Origin: an uncultured Oscillospiraceae bacterium
GTDB taxonomy: Bacteria > Bacillota > Clostridia > Oscillospirales > Oscillospiraceae
Assembly: GCA_934662925.1 (NCBI GenBank)
Contig: CAKUKL010000011.1
Span: 1-15,111 of the forward strand
Direction of reading: 5' to 3'
Length of the DNA stretch: 15,111 nucleotides
Under the pieces are notes generated by a model. The model was not told the origin of the DNA. It saw only the letters and a list, made by a program, of their open reading frames with translations, and ran no database searches. The stretch's first letter is position 1; the number at the start of each line of letters is the position of its first letter. Below are positions 1-6,989 of this stretch, piece after piece. A program made the translations under genes and the position numbers.

Positions 1-6
1 AAGCTG

Positions 7-46
7 AACAGGAGCGGACTGCCATGCAGTCCGCTCCTGTTTTTTG
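7..46 (+). terminator. Intrinsic terminator of a gene beyond the left edge
   Basis: A perfect 15-bp inverted repeat (7-21 with 27-41, loop CCATG) is followed by a T run at 41-45. The T run lies on the plus-strand side, so it most likely ends a plus-strand gene outside the window. It would also slow minus-strand read-through. Confidence 0.85.
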
Positions 47-71
47 TATCCGGATGAAATTCCACTCGTCG

Positions 72-113
72 AAAAAGGCTCCCCTCCGCCAGAGCGGCGG
101 AGGGGAGCCTTTT
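72..113 (-). terminator. Intrinsic terminator of the SLH-protein gene
   Basis: A perfect 18-bp inverted repeat (73-90 with 96-113, loop AGAGC) has a T tract on both strands (A72-A76 read from the minus strand, T110-T113 on plus). It sits 35 bp past the stop of the minus-strand gene and probably works in both directions. Confidence 0.85.
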
Positions 114-147
114 GACGTACATCACATCAGACGAAGAGGGGAAATGA

Positions 148-2226
148 TTACTTGTTCCAGTCCAGCTGCTGGATGGTGACGGTGCCGCAGTTGGGGACGG
201 CCTTGTAGCCGATGTCGGGGTTCTTCTGGTCGACATAGCTCAGGATGTCCATGGTCTTGCTGGTGTCCTGATTGATGGTGGGCAGCTTGGTGCCGGGGGC
301 GACTTCCACGATCAGGTCGCAGCCCTTGGCGACGTACACGTTCAGCGGGCGGCTGAAGGTGGTGCCGTCCAGACGCAGACGCATGGTGGAGTGACCGCCG
401 AACTCGTTGTTGACGATGACGATGTCATAGCCCTTGTAGGCATCGTAGCTGTCGATCTCGGAGCTGCTGTCGCCCGGGGTGTTGCTCAGGTCGCCTTCCA
501 GCTTGATCTCGCCGCAGTTGATGTACTCGGCGTTCAGGCGGCCTTCCTTCATCAGGTTGGCGACGCCGGAGGGATAGGTGACGGTGCTGTTGACGATGCG
601 GTAGGAGGTCACGTCAGACAGCATGGAGGTGTTGTTGGTGCACAGGGTGGGGCCGGCGTACAGAGTGGAGTTCTCCACATAAGCGGTGGCCACGCCGGTC
701 ATGGTGCCGAAGCCGGCGCCGTAGTACGGGCAGTTGAGGATGTACAGGCTGGCGGCCTCGTCGTTGAAGGCGGTGGCGGTCATGGCGCGGCCCTTGCTGT
801 CGGTATAGCCCTTGTTCAGCTCGCAGTTCTCGTACACGGTGACGCCGCTGAAGAAGTCGGAGGAGTGGGTGCGGGTGGTCTGGCTGCCCTTGGTGGTCAG
901 GCCCTTGGTGTTCTTGTAGATCAGGGTGCCGTTATAGGTGCAGATGGAGGACAGGTGGCTCTTGAAGGTGGCGTTGTCCACGATGATGGTGCCGCCGGCG
1001 GTGGGCATCAGGCCGCCGTGGTTGCGTTCCACGGTCTGCTTGAAGTCCAGCGTGGCGTCCTTCAGGGTGAGGACGGAACCCTTGCCGTAGGCGATGACCG
1101 TGGGGGAGTCGCCCCAGCGGTAAGCCAGCTGATAGCCGCTGCCGGCCTCGACGCCGTTGGAGGTGATGGAGACGCCCTCCATGGTGACCTTGGCACCGTT
1201 GTGGACGGCGATGAGGCTGGTGCCCTTAACGGGCTCGTCGGGGTTGCCGATGGTGAAGTCGCCGCCCTTGACGGTGGCGTCCTTGGTGTAGTCGTTCATG
1301 ACGGTGGTGCTGCCAAAGAGGCCGAACTTATCGGTCTGGGGCGCGCCGGTGCCCTTGCACACCTGATAGAGGATGTTGATGACCTCGATCTTGTTCAGCT
1401 CGTCCTGGGGATTGAAGTTGGCGGGCGGGGTGTACAGACCAGTGTCAATGAAGAAGGCGACGGCTTCCTTGGCCCACGCGCTGACGGAGCCGTTGGGGAA
1501 GTAGTTGAGCTTCTTCAGAGTGCCTTCCACGTCCACCTTGCCGATCTTAGCGGTGACGGAGGCGGGGAATTTGGCGTTGATCTGCGTGGTGGTCTTGTGA
1601 TAGTCGGGCTGGCCGAACTCGGCGATCTTGGCCCGGGTCTCCTGGGGCAGGATCTCGGGGGACCAGTTGACTACGCGGTACAGCACGGTCAGCAGCTCCT
1701 CGGTGGTGAGGGAGCCGTAGGGATCGAAGCAGTCGTTGCCGATGCCGTTCATAATGCCGGCCCAGCGGCAGGCGAGGACCGCGTCGGTGAACTTATAGTA
1801 ATGGGTGCCGGACAGGGGGTTGTGGGGGAAGTCGGCATAGGGCCACAGGCCGTCGTCGTTGGTGATGCCGTAGAAACGGTACAGGAAGAAGGCCAGATCA
1901 TAGCGGTAGAAGTTGGACTCCGCGCCGAAGTAGGTCCAGCTCTCGCCGCCGTTGGTCACGCCGCAGGACAGCCACCAGTTGACGGCGTCCTTCAGCTTGT
2001 CGTAGTGGCCGCCGGCCAGATCGGTAAAGTCGTCATAACGGAAGAGATTGTAGTTGCCGCCGCTTGCGGAGCTGTTCGCGTTTTGCTCTGTTGCGTAGTC
2101 GCTCACTTCGATTTGATACCCGCTGGGTTGGAGAGTGATCGTCTTGGCGCTTGCCACGGTGGCCAGAGAGGCCATCATGCAGGCGGCCATTGCCAGGGAA
2201 ACGAGCCGCTTGAGATGCTTTTTCAT
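148..2226 (-). CDS. Secreted protein with three divergent SLH repeats and a beta-helix-like body
   Basis: A 692-residue exported protein, probably wall- or surface-associated. Residues 1-27 are a signal peptide: positively charged KKHLKR start, hydrophobic core, cleavage-like ASA|K. Three SLH-like repeats follow at about 65-120 (starts FTDL, ends LYRFYG), 128-188 (PYADF to LYRVVN) and 248-291 (WAKEAVAFF to ILYQVC). SLH domains usually bind pyruvylated secondary wall polymer, but the TRAE motif is missing from all three (YRYD, TTEE, NKIE stand in its place), so wall binding is uncertain. Residues from about 310 to the end show short hydrophobic strands ending in N, D or G with runs such as VTMEGVSI, LTLKDATL and IIVDNATF, typical of right-handed parallel beta-helices. 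No catalytic motif of a known lyase or hydrolase was recognised. The ATG start is supported by AAGGGAG about 9 bases upstream and by a promoter at 2287-2314. The gene stands alone between terminators. The fold calls are by eye; the function is unknown. Confidence 0.75.
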   Translation of the reverse strand: MKKHLKRLVSLAMAACMMASLATVASAKTITLQPSGYQIEVSDYATEQNANSSASGGNYNLFRYDDFTDLAGGHYDKLKDAVNWWLSCGVTNGGESWTYFGAESNFYRYDLAFFLYRFYGITNDDGLWPYADFPHNPLSGTHYYKFTDAVLACRWAGIMNGIGNDCFDPYGSLTTEELLTVLYRVVNWSPEILPQETRAKIAEFGQPDYHKTTTQINAKFPASVTAKIGKVDVEGTLKKLNYFPNGSVSAWAKEAVAFFIDTGLYTPPANFNPQDELNKIEVINILYQVCKGTGAPQTDKFGLFGSTTVMNDYTKDATVKGGDFTIGNPDEPVKGTSLIAVHNGAKVTMEGVSITSNGVEAGSGYQLAYRWGDSPTVIAYGKGSVLTLKDATLDFKQTVERNHGGLMPTAGGTIIVDNATFKSHLSSICTYNGTLIYKNTKGLTTKGSQTTRTHSSDFFSGVTVYENCELNKGYTDSKGRAMTATAFNDEAASLYILNCPYYGAGFGTMTGVATAYVENSTLYAGPTLCTNNTSMLSDVTSYRIVNSTVTYPSGVANLMKEGRLNAEYINCGEIKLEGDLSNTPGDSSSEIDSYDAYKGYDIVIVNNEFGGHSTMRLRLDGTTFSRPLNVYVAKGCDLIVEVAPGTKLPTINQDTSKTMDILSYVDQKNPDIGYKAVPNCGTVTIQQLDWNK

Positions 2227-2286
2227 TGCTTATACTCCCTTCGTGTTGGTGGCTTTCAGCTTTGTTTCAGATTGGCTGATGTCCCC

Positions 2287-2314
2287 ATTATAAACGATTT
2301 TAGTAGGAAATCAA
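2287..2314 (-). promoter_or_regulatory. Sigma-A-like promoter of the SLH-protein gene
   Basis: Read on the minus strand, TTGATT (2309-2314) and a perfect TATAAT (2287-2292) are separated by 16 bp. The implied leader is about 55 bases before the ATG at 2226. No operator palindrome was seen. Confidence 0.65.
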
Positions 2315-2376
2315 GAAGAAAAACAAAAACGGACACAAAAAATTAAAAGCTTTTGTGCAAGGTATACATAATCTGG

Positions 2377-2418
2377 GAAAATAAAAGACCGGAAAGCGCT
2401 CAAAGCCTTCCGGTCTTT
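2377..2418 (-). terminator. Terminator of the yerC operon
   Basis: An 11-bp stem (2384-2394 with 2408-2418, 13-base loop) starts 5 bases past the minus-strand stop codon. On the minus strand it is followed by a T-rich tail (TTTTATTTTC). Confidence 0.75.
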
Positions 2419-2423
2419 ATCTT

Positions 2424-2861
2424 TCATTTGCTCAGTTCTTCGGCCAGTTCCCTCTGCCGGGGGGTGAGCATCCGCTTCTTGGGGTAGCGGGCCTGATAGT
2501 CTGCCGCGATGGCGAAGCGGTCCTCCGCCGTCACATAGGCCAGCAGGGGGATGGCCAGCGCTTGGGCGGCCTCGATCATCAGCCGGGAGGGGGCGTCCGG
2601 CCCGTCGGCCTCGAGGATCATGAACCGCACCGCCCGGGCGGCCTCGCCCGGCTCCGGCCCGGCGGCGGCCAGCGCGGACGCCGCCCGTTCCGCGGCCATG
2701 TAGAAGGCGCTGTCTGCCTTTCGGTCCCCAGGGGTGGAGGTGCCCAGCAGGAATTTGTGCAGCCCGTGGAAGGGGCCGTTGCTCACCACCCGGTCGGCGT
2801 ATTCCTCCAGATAACCCTCGTAGACGGCGAACAGGGCGTCCAGCTCAGACTGGGCGCTCAC
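2424..2861 (-). CDS. Unrecognised 145-residue protein downstream of yerC
   Basis: I do not recognise this family. The reading frame is open back to 3095, but its first 78 codons overlap yerC in another frame and are not credible. The best start is GTG at 2861, giving VSAQSELDALF; it has AAGGAG at 2870-2875, 8 bases upstream. The GTG overlaps the yerC stop by 4 bp (GTGA), a classic sign of translational coupling. The 145-residue product looks soluble and helical: an acidic-aromatic N-terminal stretch (YEGYLEEYADRVV), alanine-rich helices in the middle, a short LAIPLLAYVTAEDRF segment, and a basic C-terminal end (RYPKKRMLTPRQRELAEEL). There is no signal peptide, membrane span or metal motif. 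Co-translation suggests it works with, or is controlled alongside, the TrpR-like protein. That is inference only. Confidence 0.65.
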   Translation of the reverse strand: MSAQSELDALFAVYEGYLEEYADRVVSNGPFHGLHKFLLGTSTPGDRKADSAFYMAAERAASALAAAGPEPGEAARAVRFMILEADGPDAPSRLMIEAAQALAIPLLAYVTAEDRFAIAADYQARYPKKRMLTPRQRELAEELSK

Positions 2862-3169
2862 TTTTTCTGCTCCTTTTCCTTCCGGGCCTTCCGGCGCTCG
2901 ATCATGGTGCGGAATCCGCCGGAGCCGAAGCTGAACAGCCGGTTCACCCGGCTGATGGTGGCGGAGCTTGCCCCGGTCTTGTCCAGGATCTCGGTGTAGA
3001 CCAGCCCCTCGTCCAGCAGGATGGCCACGTCGTACCGCTGCTCCATGGCCCGCAGTTCGCCCACGGTGCACAGATCGTCGAAGAACCGGCAGCACTCCTC
3101 TACCGATTTCAGTTCCAGAATACTCTCGTACAGCGCCATGCTGCGCTCTTTGTTGGATGCCTTTGCCAT
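2858..3169 (-). CDS. yerC: YerC/YecD-type TrpR-related DNA-binding protein
   Basis: A 103-residue cytoplasmic protein matching the YerC/YecD family, which shares the helix-turn-helix fold of the Trp repressor (TrpR/DnaA-like fold). The family hallmark is clear: an N-terminal helix (YESILELKSVEECCRFFDDL), then RAMEQRYDVAILLDEG, and a helix-turn-helix around GASSATISRVNRLFSFGSGG at about residues 66-85. The lysine/arginine-rich tail (ERRKARKEKEQKK) could add DNA contact. Length is normal for the family. The ATG start has GGAGGG upstream. In Bacillus subtilis the homologue's regulon is not well defined, so no target is proposed. It is the first gene of a two-gene operon and is divergent from the metallophosphoesterase; it may control that intergenic region. 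Confidence 0.85.
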   Translation of the reverse strand: MAKASNKERSMALYESILELKSVEECCRFFDDLCTVGELRAMEQRYDVAILLDEGLVYTEILDKTGASSATISRVNRLFSFGSGGFRTMIERRKARKEKEQKK

Positions 3170-3240
3170 TTTAGTGCCCTCCGTTTCAAATTTTGGGGGT
3201 TTATATCAGAATGTGTCTGGTGCACGGACTTGCCTTTGGT

Positions 3241-3269
3241 ATTCTAACACCGTGATGCGGTAAAGTAAA
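3241..3269 (-). promoter_or_regulatory. Promoter of the yerC operon
   Basis: On the minus strand TTTACT (3264-3269) and TAGAAT (3241-3246) are separated by 17 bp. The implied leader is about 65 bases. The -35 matches the consensus at four of six positions. Confidence 0.5.
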
Positions 3270-3299
3270 CAGCTGCGCGGATTTTTCTTTCTCTTTTTT

Positions 3300-3316
3300 C
3301 ACAGCTGTGATATACT
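3300..3316 (+). promoter_or_regulatory. Extended -10 promoter with a palindrome, metallophosphoesterase gene
   Basis: TATACT at 3311-3316 is preceded by TG at 3308-3309, an extended -10. No good -35 exists 17 bp upstream, where the sequence is T-rich. A perfect 10-bp palindrome, CACAGCTGTG (3300-3309), abuts the -10 and could be an operator. Transcription would start near 3323. Confidence 0.5.
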
Positions 3317-3355
3317 GTTTACAAATATGCGAATCCCGAGAGGAGTGCCCGCCCC

Positions 3356-4486
3356 ATGTTTGAACAACGCCCCCGCAGCCACGCCGTCGTCATCCGCCCG
3401 GACATCGCCCCCGGCCGCCGTGTGCTGGCCGTCAGCGACATCCACGGCAACCTGCCCTTTCTCAGGGGGCTGCTGGCCAAGGTGGGCTTCGGCGAGGACG
3501 ACGTTCTGGTGCTGGTGGGCGACCTGCTGGAAAAAGGGGAACAGAGCCTTGACACCCTGCGGTACATCATCGAACTGACAAAGACCCACACGGTGTACGC
3601 ACTGTGCGGCAACTGCGACCACATCGACCGGGTGTTTCTGGAGGGCCGCCCGGGGGCGGACGAGGACCTCATGCCGGTGTTCCGCTTCTGGAAGGAGCGC
3701 TGGCTCATCGCCCAGATGGGGGCGGAGCTGGGGCTGCGGATGGAAAAGCCGGAGGACCTGCCGGAGCTCCGCCGGGCGGTGCTGGAGCATTTTCCGGAGG
3801 AATGTAATTTCATCCTGAACCTGCCCCACATCCTCGTGGCAGGCAACTTCATTTTCGTCCACGGCGGCATCCCCCGGGAGGACCGTCTGGAGGAGCTGGA
3901 CGCTTACGGCTGCATGAAGGACGACGATTTCCTCGGGCAGGGGTACAGCTTTAAAAAGTGGGTGGTGGTGGGCCACTGGCCGGTGACGCTCTACCACCCG
4001 GACATCCCCATCGCCCGGCCGCTGGTGGAGACGAAGCGGCACATCATCTCCATTGACGGCGGCTGCGTCCTCAAGCTGGATGGGCAGCTCAACGCCCTCA
4101 TCATTCCGGACATCAACGGCGACCCGGCGGGGTACAAGGCCTACGACGGCCTGCCCGTGGTCCGGGCGCTGGACCGGCAGGAGCCGTCGGCCCAGCCGCT
4201 GAACATCCGCTGGAGCGACAGCGCGGTGGAGGTGCTGCGCACCGAGGGGGACTGCTCGTGGTGCCGCCACATCTCCTCCGGCCGGGAGATGTGGATCATG
4301 AACGAATACCTCTATCCCCGGCGGTCCGACGGGCGCGTCCACTGTGAGGACACCACGGACTACCGCCTGCCGGTGGAGCCGGGGGACCGGCTGGCGCTGG
4401 TGCGCCGGTGCAGCCGGGGCTATATGGCGAAAAAGCACGGGGCCACCGGCTGGTATTTCGGCCGGGTGGAGCCGGTGGAGGAGTAG
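3356..4486 (+). CDS. Calcineurin-like metallophosphoesterase with C-terminal extension
   Basis: A 376-residue cytoplasmic phosphoesterase; the substrate is not known. All core motifs of the two-metal superfamily are present in order: SDIHGN (27-32), GDLLEKG (55-61), GNCDH (85-89), FVHGG (166-170) and GHWP (205-208), followed by SIDGG (231-235). The general shape resembles PPP-type protein phosphatases and ApaH, but GNCD replaces GNHE/GNHD. The GNCD form is also seen in YfcE-type phosphodiesterases, so protein-phosphatase activity should not be assumed. A region of roughly 120 residues after the catalytic domain carries VEPGDRLALVRRCSRGYMAK and a WYFGRVEPVEE end, resembling a small SH3-like beta-barrel; this is a guess by eye. 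The start is set by AGGAG at 3341-3345, 10 bases before the ATG. Transcribed alone, divergent from yerC. Confidence 0.85.
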   Translation: MFEQRPRSHAVVIRPDIAPGRRVLAVSDIHGNLPFLRGLLAKVGFGEDDVLVLVGDLLEKGEQSLDTLRYIIELTKTHTVYALCGNCDHIDRVFLEGRPGADEDLMPVFRFWKERWLIAQMGAELGLRMEKPEDLPELRRAVLEHFPEECNFILNLPHILVAGNFIFVHGGIPREDRLEELDAYGCMKDDDFLGQGYSFKKWVVVGHWPVTLYHPDIPIARPLVETKRHIISIDGGCVLKLDGQLNALIIPDINGDPAGYKAYDGLPVVRALDRQEPSAQPLNIRWSDSAVEVLRTEGDCSWCRHISSGREMWIMNEYLYPRRSDGRVHCEDTTDYRLPVEPGDRLALVRRCSRGYMAKKHGATGWYFGRVEPVEE

Positions 4487-4488
4487 AT

Positions 4489-4507
4489 TTCCGCCGCTCC
4501 GGCGGAA
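4489..4507. repeat. Small hairpin just after the phosphoesterase stop
   Basis: A perfect 8-bp inverted repeat (TTCCGCCG, loop CTC, CGGCGGAA) starts 3 bases after the stop codon. It has no T run and may act as a 3'-end stabiliser in front of the true terminator. Confidence 0.4.
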
Positions 4508-4527
4508 CATGAGGAAAAGATCATCAT

Positions 4528-4564
4528 AAAACGGCGCGCGGCCTGATGGCCGCGCGCCGTTTTT
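4528..4564 (+). terminator. Terminator of the phosphoesterase gene, possibly bidirectional
   Basis: A 16-bp perfect stem (4528-4543 with 4548-4563, loop TGAT) runs into a TTTTT tract at 4560-4564. The minus side has only four T residues but could also serve the converging permease gene. Confidence 0.85.
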
Positions 4565-4625
4565 GATGTATTGAAGCGGGAAGCTCCGGAGAACCGGAGG
4601 CGGGGAAAATTGTTCAGGCGGGATC

Positions 4626-5957
4626 TCAGCCCATGATCATGGCGATGATCAGGCCCACGATGGTGGCGGCGGAGGTAGCGCCGATCTGAACCACGGCGAT
4701 CTGCTTGTAAACGTCCTTGTGGGACAGACCGAGAAAGCCCATGGTGACGTTCAGCATGCTGGAGAAGGGCATGGAGTCGAAAGTGGTGGCGGCAGCCAGA
4801 GTCAGACGGTGGACCAGACCGGGGTTCGCGCCGGCGGCAATGGCCTTGGTGCAGACGGTGCCCACGGCGCCGGAGATACCGCCCATGGAGTCGGCGCTCA
4901 GGGCAGCGAACAGGGCGGTGCCCACAACGACCATGATGTAGGGGCTGGCGTTCATGCTGCTGATGGCGTCCATGGCCTTGTTGAAGAACGCGGTGCTGGA
5001 GACCAGGGTGGAGTAGCCCACGATGGCGCACACGGACAGCAGGGGCATGGAGCACTGGAGACAGCCGTTGGTGATGACGCCGGCCAGACGCTTGTGGAAG
5101 CCGCGCTTGATGTTCAGCAGCACGCAGACCAGAATGGCGGCGGTCTGGGCGATGACGGTGGCGGGAGTGGACTCAAACTTCAGCGCGAACTGGAGGAAGG
5201 GGCAGCCGGCGACCACTACCAGCAGGGGGATAATGGCCTCGATAAAGGAGGGCATCTGATCCTCAGGCAGCTTGGCGGCGTCGGCGCGCATACCGGCCTC
5301 CGTAGGAGAGGGGGTGTAGCCGATGCCGGCCTTGCGGTACTTGCGCACCAGAGCATACTCCACATACAGCAGCACCAGGACCACCTGGATCACGCACATC
5401 ACAACGCCGATGAGGGCGCCGTCATACATGGTGGTGCCCAGCGCTTTAGAGGCGATGAGGTTGCCGATGGTGGGGGAGCCGGGGAACATGAAGCTGAAGG
5501 CGGAGTTAATGCCCACCATGGTGACGCAGGCCACGTTCAGGGGCAGGTCGGCGGCCTTCATCAGGGAGAAGGCGAACACGGCCGCCAGGAAAGGCCAGGA
5601 CTGGATGCCCACGAAGCCGCAGATGGCCACGAAGATAGCCAGCGCGAAGATGGCGAACTGCGTACCGAACTTATTGATGAGCACCCGGCCCAGCACCACG
5701 TCGGAGCCGGTGCCGATCATGCAGGCACTGAACGCGCCGCCGAACATAAAGGCGATCAGCAGGTTGGAGCAGTAGCCGCCGGCGGCGCCGGAAAACAGGG
5801 TGAAGATGGCGTTGATGGGGCCGCCCTCCACGCCGAAGGACAGGATGATGCCGCCGATGATGGCGGCAGGGATCAGGTTGACGCCCTTCATGACGAGGAT
5901 CATCAGGACGACGAAGGATACAACGAACAGGACCGCGGAAAGTGCGACAGATGTCAT
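4626..5957 (-). CDS. GntP-family permease (gluconate/organic-acid:H+ symporter type)
   Basis: A 443-residue polytopic membrane protein. Hydrophobic segments cover nearly the whole length, about 12 in all, starting with SAVLFVVSFVVLMILVMKGV and ending with ATIVGLIIAMIMG. Small-residue loops rich in glycine (FSGAAGGYCSN, ADSMGGISGAVG, FPGSPTIGN) are typical of the GntP family within the ion-transporter superfamily, which takes up gluconate and similar sugar or organic acids with protons. The substrate cannot be told from sequence. The frame is open to 6053, but the start is placed at ATG 5957 (MTSVALS) because AGGAAG lies about 9 bases upstream and the extra N-terminal 32 residues are charged and unlike the family. 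No catabolic gene lies beside it. It is probably a regulated single-gene unit (see the palindrome at its promoter). A citrate-type substrate is an alternative. Confidence 0.8.
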   Translation of the reverse strand: MTSVALSAVLFVVSFVVLMILVMKGVNLIPAAIIGGIILSFGVEGGPINAIFTLFSGAAGGYCSNLLIAFMFGGAFSACMIGTGSDVVLGRVLINKFGTQFAIFALAIFVAICGFVGIQSWPFLAAVFAFSLMKAADLPLNVACVTMVGINSAFSFMFPGSPTIGNLIASKALGTTMYDGALIGVVMCVIQVVLVLLYVEYALVRKYRKAGIGYTPSPTEAGMRADAAKLPEDQMPSFIEAIIPLLVVVAGCPFLQFALKFESTPATVIAQTAAILVCVLLNIKRGFHKRLAGVITNGCLQCSMPLLSVCAIVGYSTLVSSTAFFNKAMDAISSMNASPYIMVVVGTALFAALSADSMGGISGAVGTVCTKAIAAGANPGLVHRLTLAAATTFDSMPFSSMLNVTMGFLGLSHKDVYKQIAVVQIGATSAATIVGLIIAMIMG

Positions 5958-6086
5958 TGTGTACGCTTCCTTTCTCTTTTCTCTTTTTGCGCTCCGTCCG
6001 GGGAGCGCATTGCGTGAAACAGGGCCGCGGGAAGGCCATGCCGCCCGCTTCATCGGCTGGCCGGACCCGGGCCCGGAACGACTGTT

Positions 6087-6115
6087 ATTATAGCAGAATC
6101 GGCGGTTCGTGTCTT
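6087..6115 (-). promoter_or_regulatory. Promoter of the GntP-family permease gene
   Basis: On the minus strand AAGACA (6110-6115) and a perfect TATAAT (6087-6092) are separated by 17 bp. The -35 is weak (four of six). The leader would be about 125 bases. Confidence 0.55.
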
Positions 6116-6128
6116 TGTCCCGGACAAA
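6114..6128. promoter_or_regulatory. Operator-like palindrome at the permease -35
   Basis: TTTGTCC-C-GGACAAA is a perfect 7-bp inverted repeat with a one-base centre. It overlaps the outer edge of the permease -35 element at 6110-6115. Size and place fit a dimeric repressor or activator site. No candidate regulator sits next to it. Confidence 0.5.
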
Positions 6129-6204
6129 TAAAATGAATTTCAGGGTTTAGCCGCAGAGGACAACGAAAAAGTTGGCATATTTTTTGCAAATTGCCGAAAA
6201 AGTA

Positions 6205-6233
6205 GAGACAACTTTTCCAATTCGTGCTATAAT
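6205..6233 (+). promoter_or_regulatory. Promoter of the trmO-proC operon
   Basis: GAGACA (6205-6210) and a perfect TATAAT (6228-6233) are separated by 17 bp. The leader is about 70 bases. An imperfect inverted repeat (GAAAAAGTTG at 6166-6175, CAACTTTTCC at 6209-6218) flanks the -35. Confidence 0.6.
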
Positions 6234-6294
6234 GCTTTTAATTTTCCGGGAAGGTTCCGTCCGAAGAGGTCGAAGCGCCGGGAAAAAATAGTTG

Positions 6295-6300
6295 AAGGAG
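6295..6300 (+). promoter_or_regulatory. Ribosome binding site that fixes the trmO start
   Basis: AAGGAG ends at 6300 and is 8 bases from ATG 6309. The longer in-frame start, GTG at 6300, overlaps this site and so is unlikely to be used. Confidence 0.75.
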
Positions 6301-6308
6301 TGGTCGGT

Positions 6309-6988
6309 ATGGAGCCGGTAGCCCGCATCAGGTCAGATTTCCCCACAAAGTTCGGCATTCCCCGGCAGAGCGGCCTTGTGAAGGACCTGACCGCCACCGT
6401 GGTGTTCGAGCCGAAGTACCGGGACCCGGAGGCCCTGCGGGGCATCGAGGGCTTTTCCCATCTGTGGCTCATCTGGGAGTTCTCCGCCGCCAGGCGGGGG
6501 GACTGGTCGCCCACGGTGCGCCCGCCCCGGCTGGGGGGCAACGCCCGGATGGGCGTGTTCGCCACCCGCTCCCCATTCCGGCCCAATTCCATCGGCCTTT
6601 CCTGCGTGAAGCTGGAGGGGGTGGAGCAGCTGCCGGGACTGGGACGGTGCTCCGTGTGTCCGGGGCGGATCTCATGGACGGCACGCCCATTTTTGATGTG
6701 AAGCCCTACGTCCCCTACGCCGACTGCCACCCCGAAGCCAGCGAGGGCTTCACCGCTCCGGGGCAGGACTACCTGCTGAAGGTGGACATCCCGCCGGAGT
6801 TGCTGGAGCGGGTGCCGGAGGACAAGCGGGCGGGTCTGCGGGGCGTGCTGGCGCAGGATCCGAGGCCGTCCTACCAGCGGGACCCGGAGCGGGTGTACGG
6901 CTTTGCCTTCGCGGGGATGGAAGTGCGTTTTACCGTGGCGGATGGGCGCCTTACGGTGTGCGATATTCAGGGAAAGGAAGTACAATAA
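6309..6988 (+). pseudogene. trmO: tRNA (N6-threonylcarbamoyladenosine-A37) methyltransferase TrmO, frameshifted
   Basis: Two overlapping frames together make one complete TrmO (YaeB/TsaA) protein, the SAM-dependent enzyme that N6-methylates t6A37 in tRNA. Frame 1 from ATG 6309 gives KFGIPRQSGLV, GFSHLWLIWEF, RPPRLGGNARMGVFATRSPF and RPNSIGLS, all family motifs, up to LPGLG. From about 6644 the match moves to the other frame: TVLRVSGADLMDGTPIFDVK and VKPYVPYAD, then the C-terminal RDPERVYGFAF, ending at TAA 6986-6988. The geometry fits loss of one base near the GGG at 6641-6643. Unrepaired frame 1 runs to 6701 with an unrelated tail. The downstream half has no stops or decay, so the break is either very recent or a sequencing error. 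The gap to proC is one base, so they form an operon; early termination could lower proC expression. Confidence 0.85.
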
Positions 6989-6989
6989 T

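Noticed and set aside
391..2346. 651-residue plus-strand open frame opposite the SLH-protein gene
   Set aside because: Low-complexity Gly/Val/Ala/His translation, no Shine-Dalgarno site, exactly antisense to a gene with signal peptide, promoter and terminator. It is a GC-driven shadow.
2862..3095. 78-codon upstream extension of the 145-residue protein
   Set aside because: It lies inside yerC in another frame, has a low-complexity Arg/Gly/His sequence, and a better GTG with a Shine-Dalgarno site exists at 2861.
3299..4510. 403-residue minus-strand frame opposite the phosphoesterase
   Set aside because: His/Pro/Gln-rich shadow of a gene with all catalytic motifs; it runs through both the promoter and the 3' hairpin.
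4719..6017. 432-residue plus-strand frame opposite the permease
   Set aside because: Gly/His/Gln-rich shadow translation without a start site or a recognisable fold.
6630..6655. Programmed ribosomal frameshift in trmO
   Set aside because: No X-XXY-YYZ slippery heptamer and no strong downstream pseudoknot or internal Shine-Dalgarno site was seen; a base loss explains it more simply.
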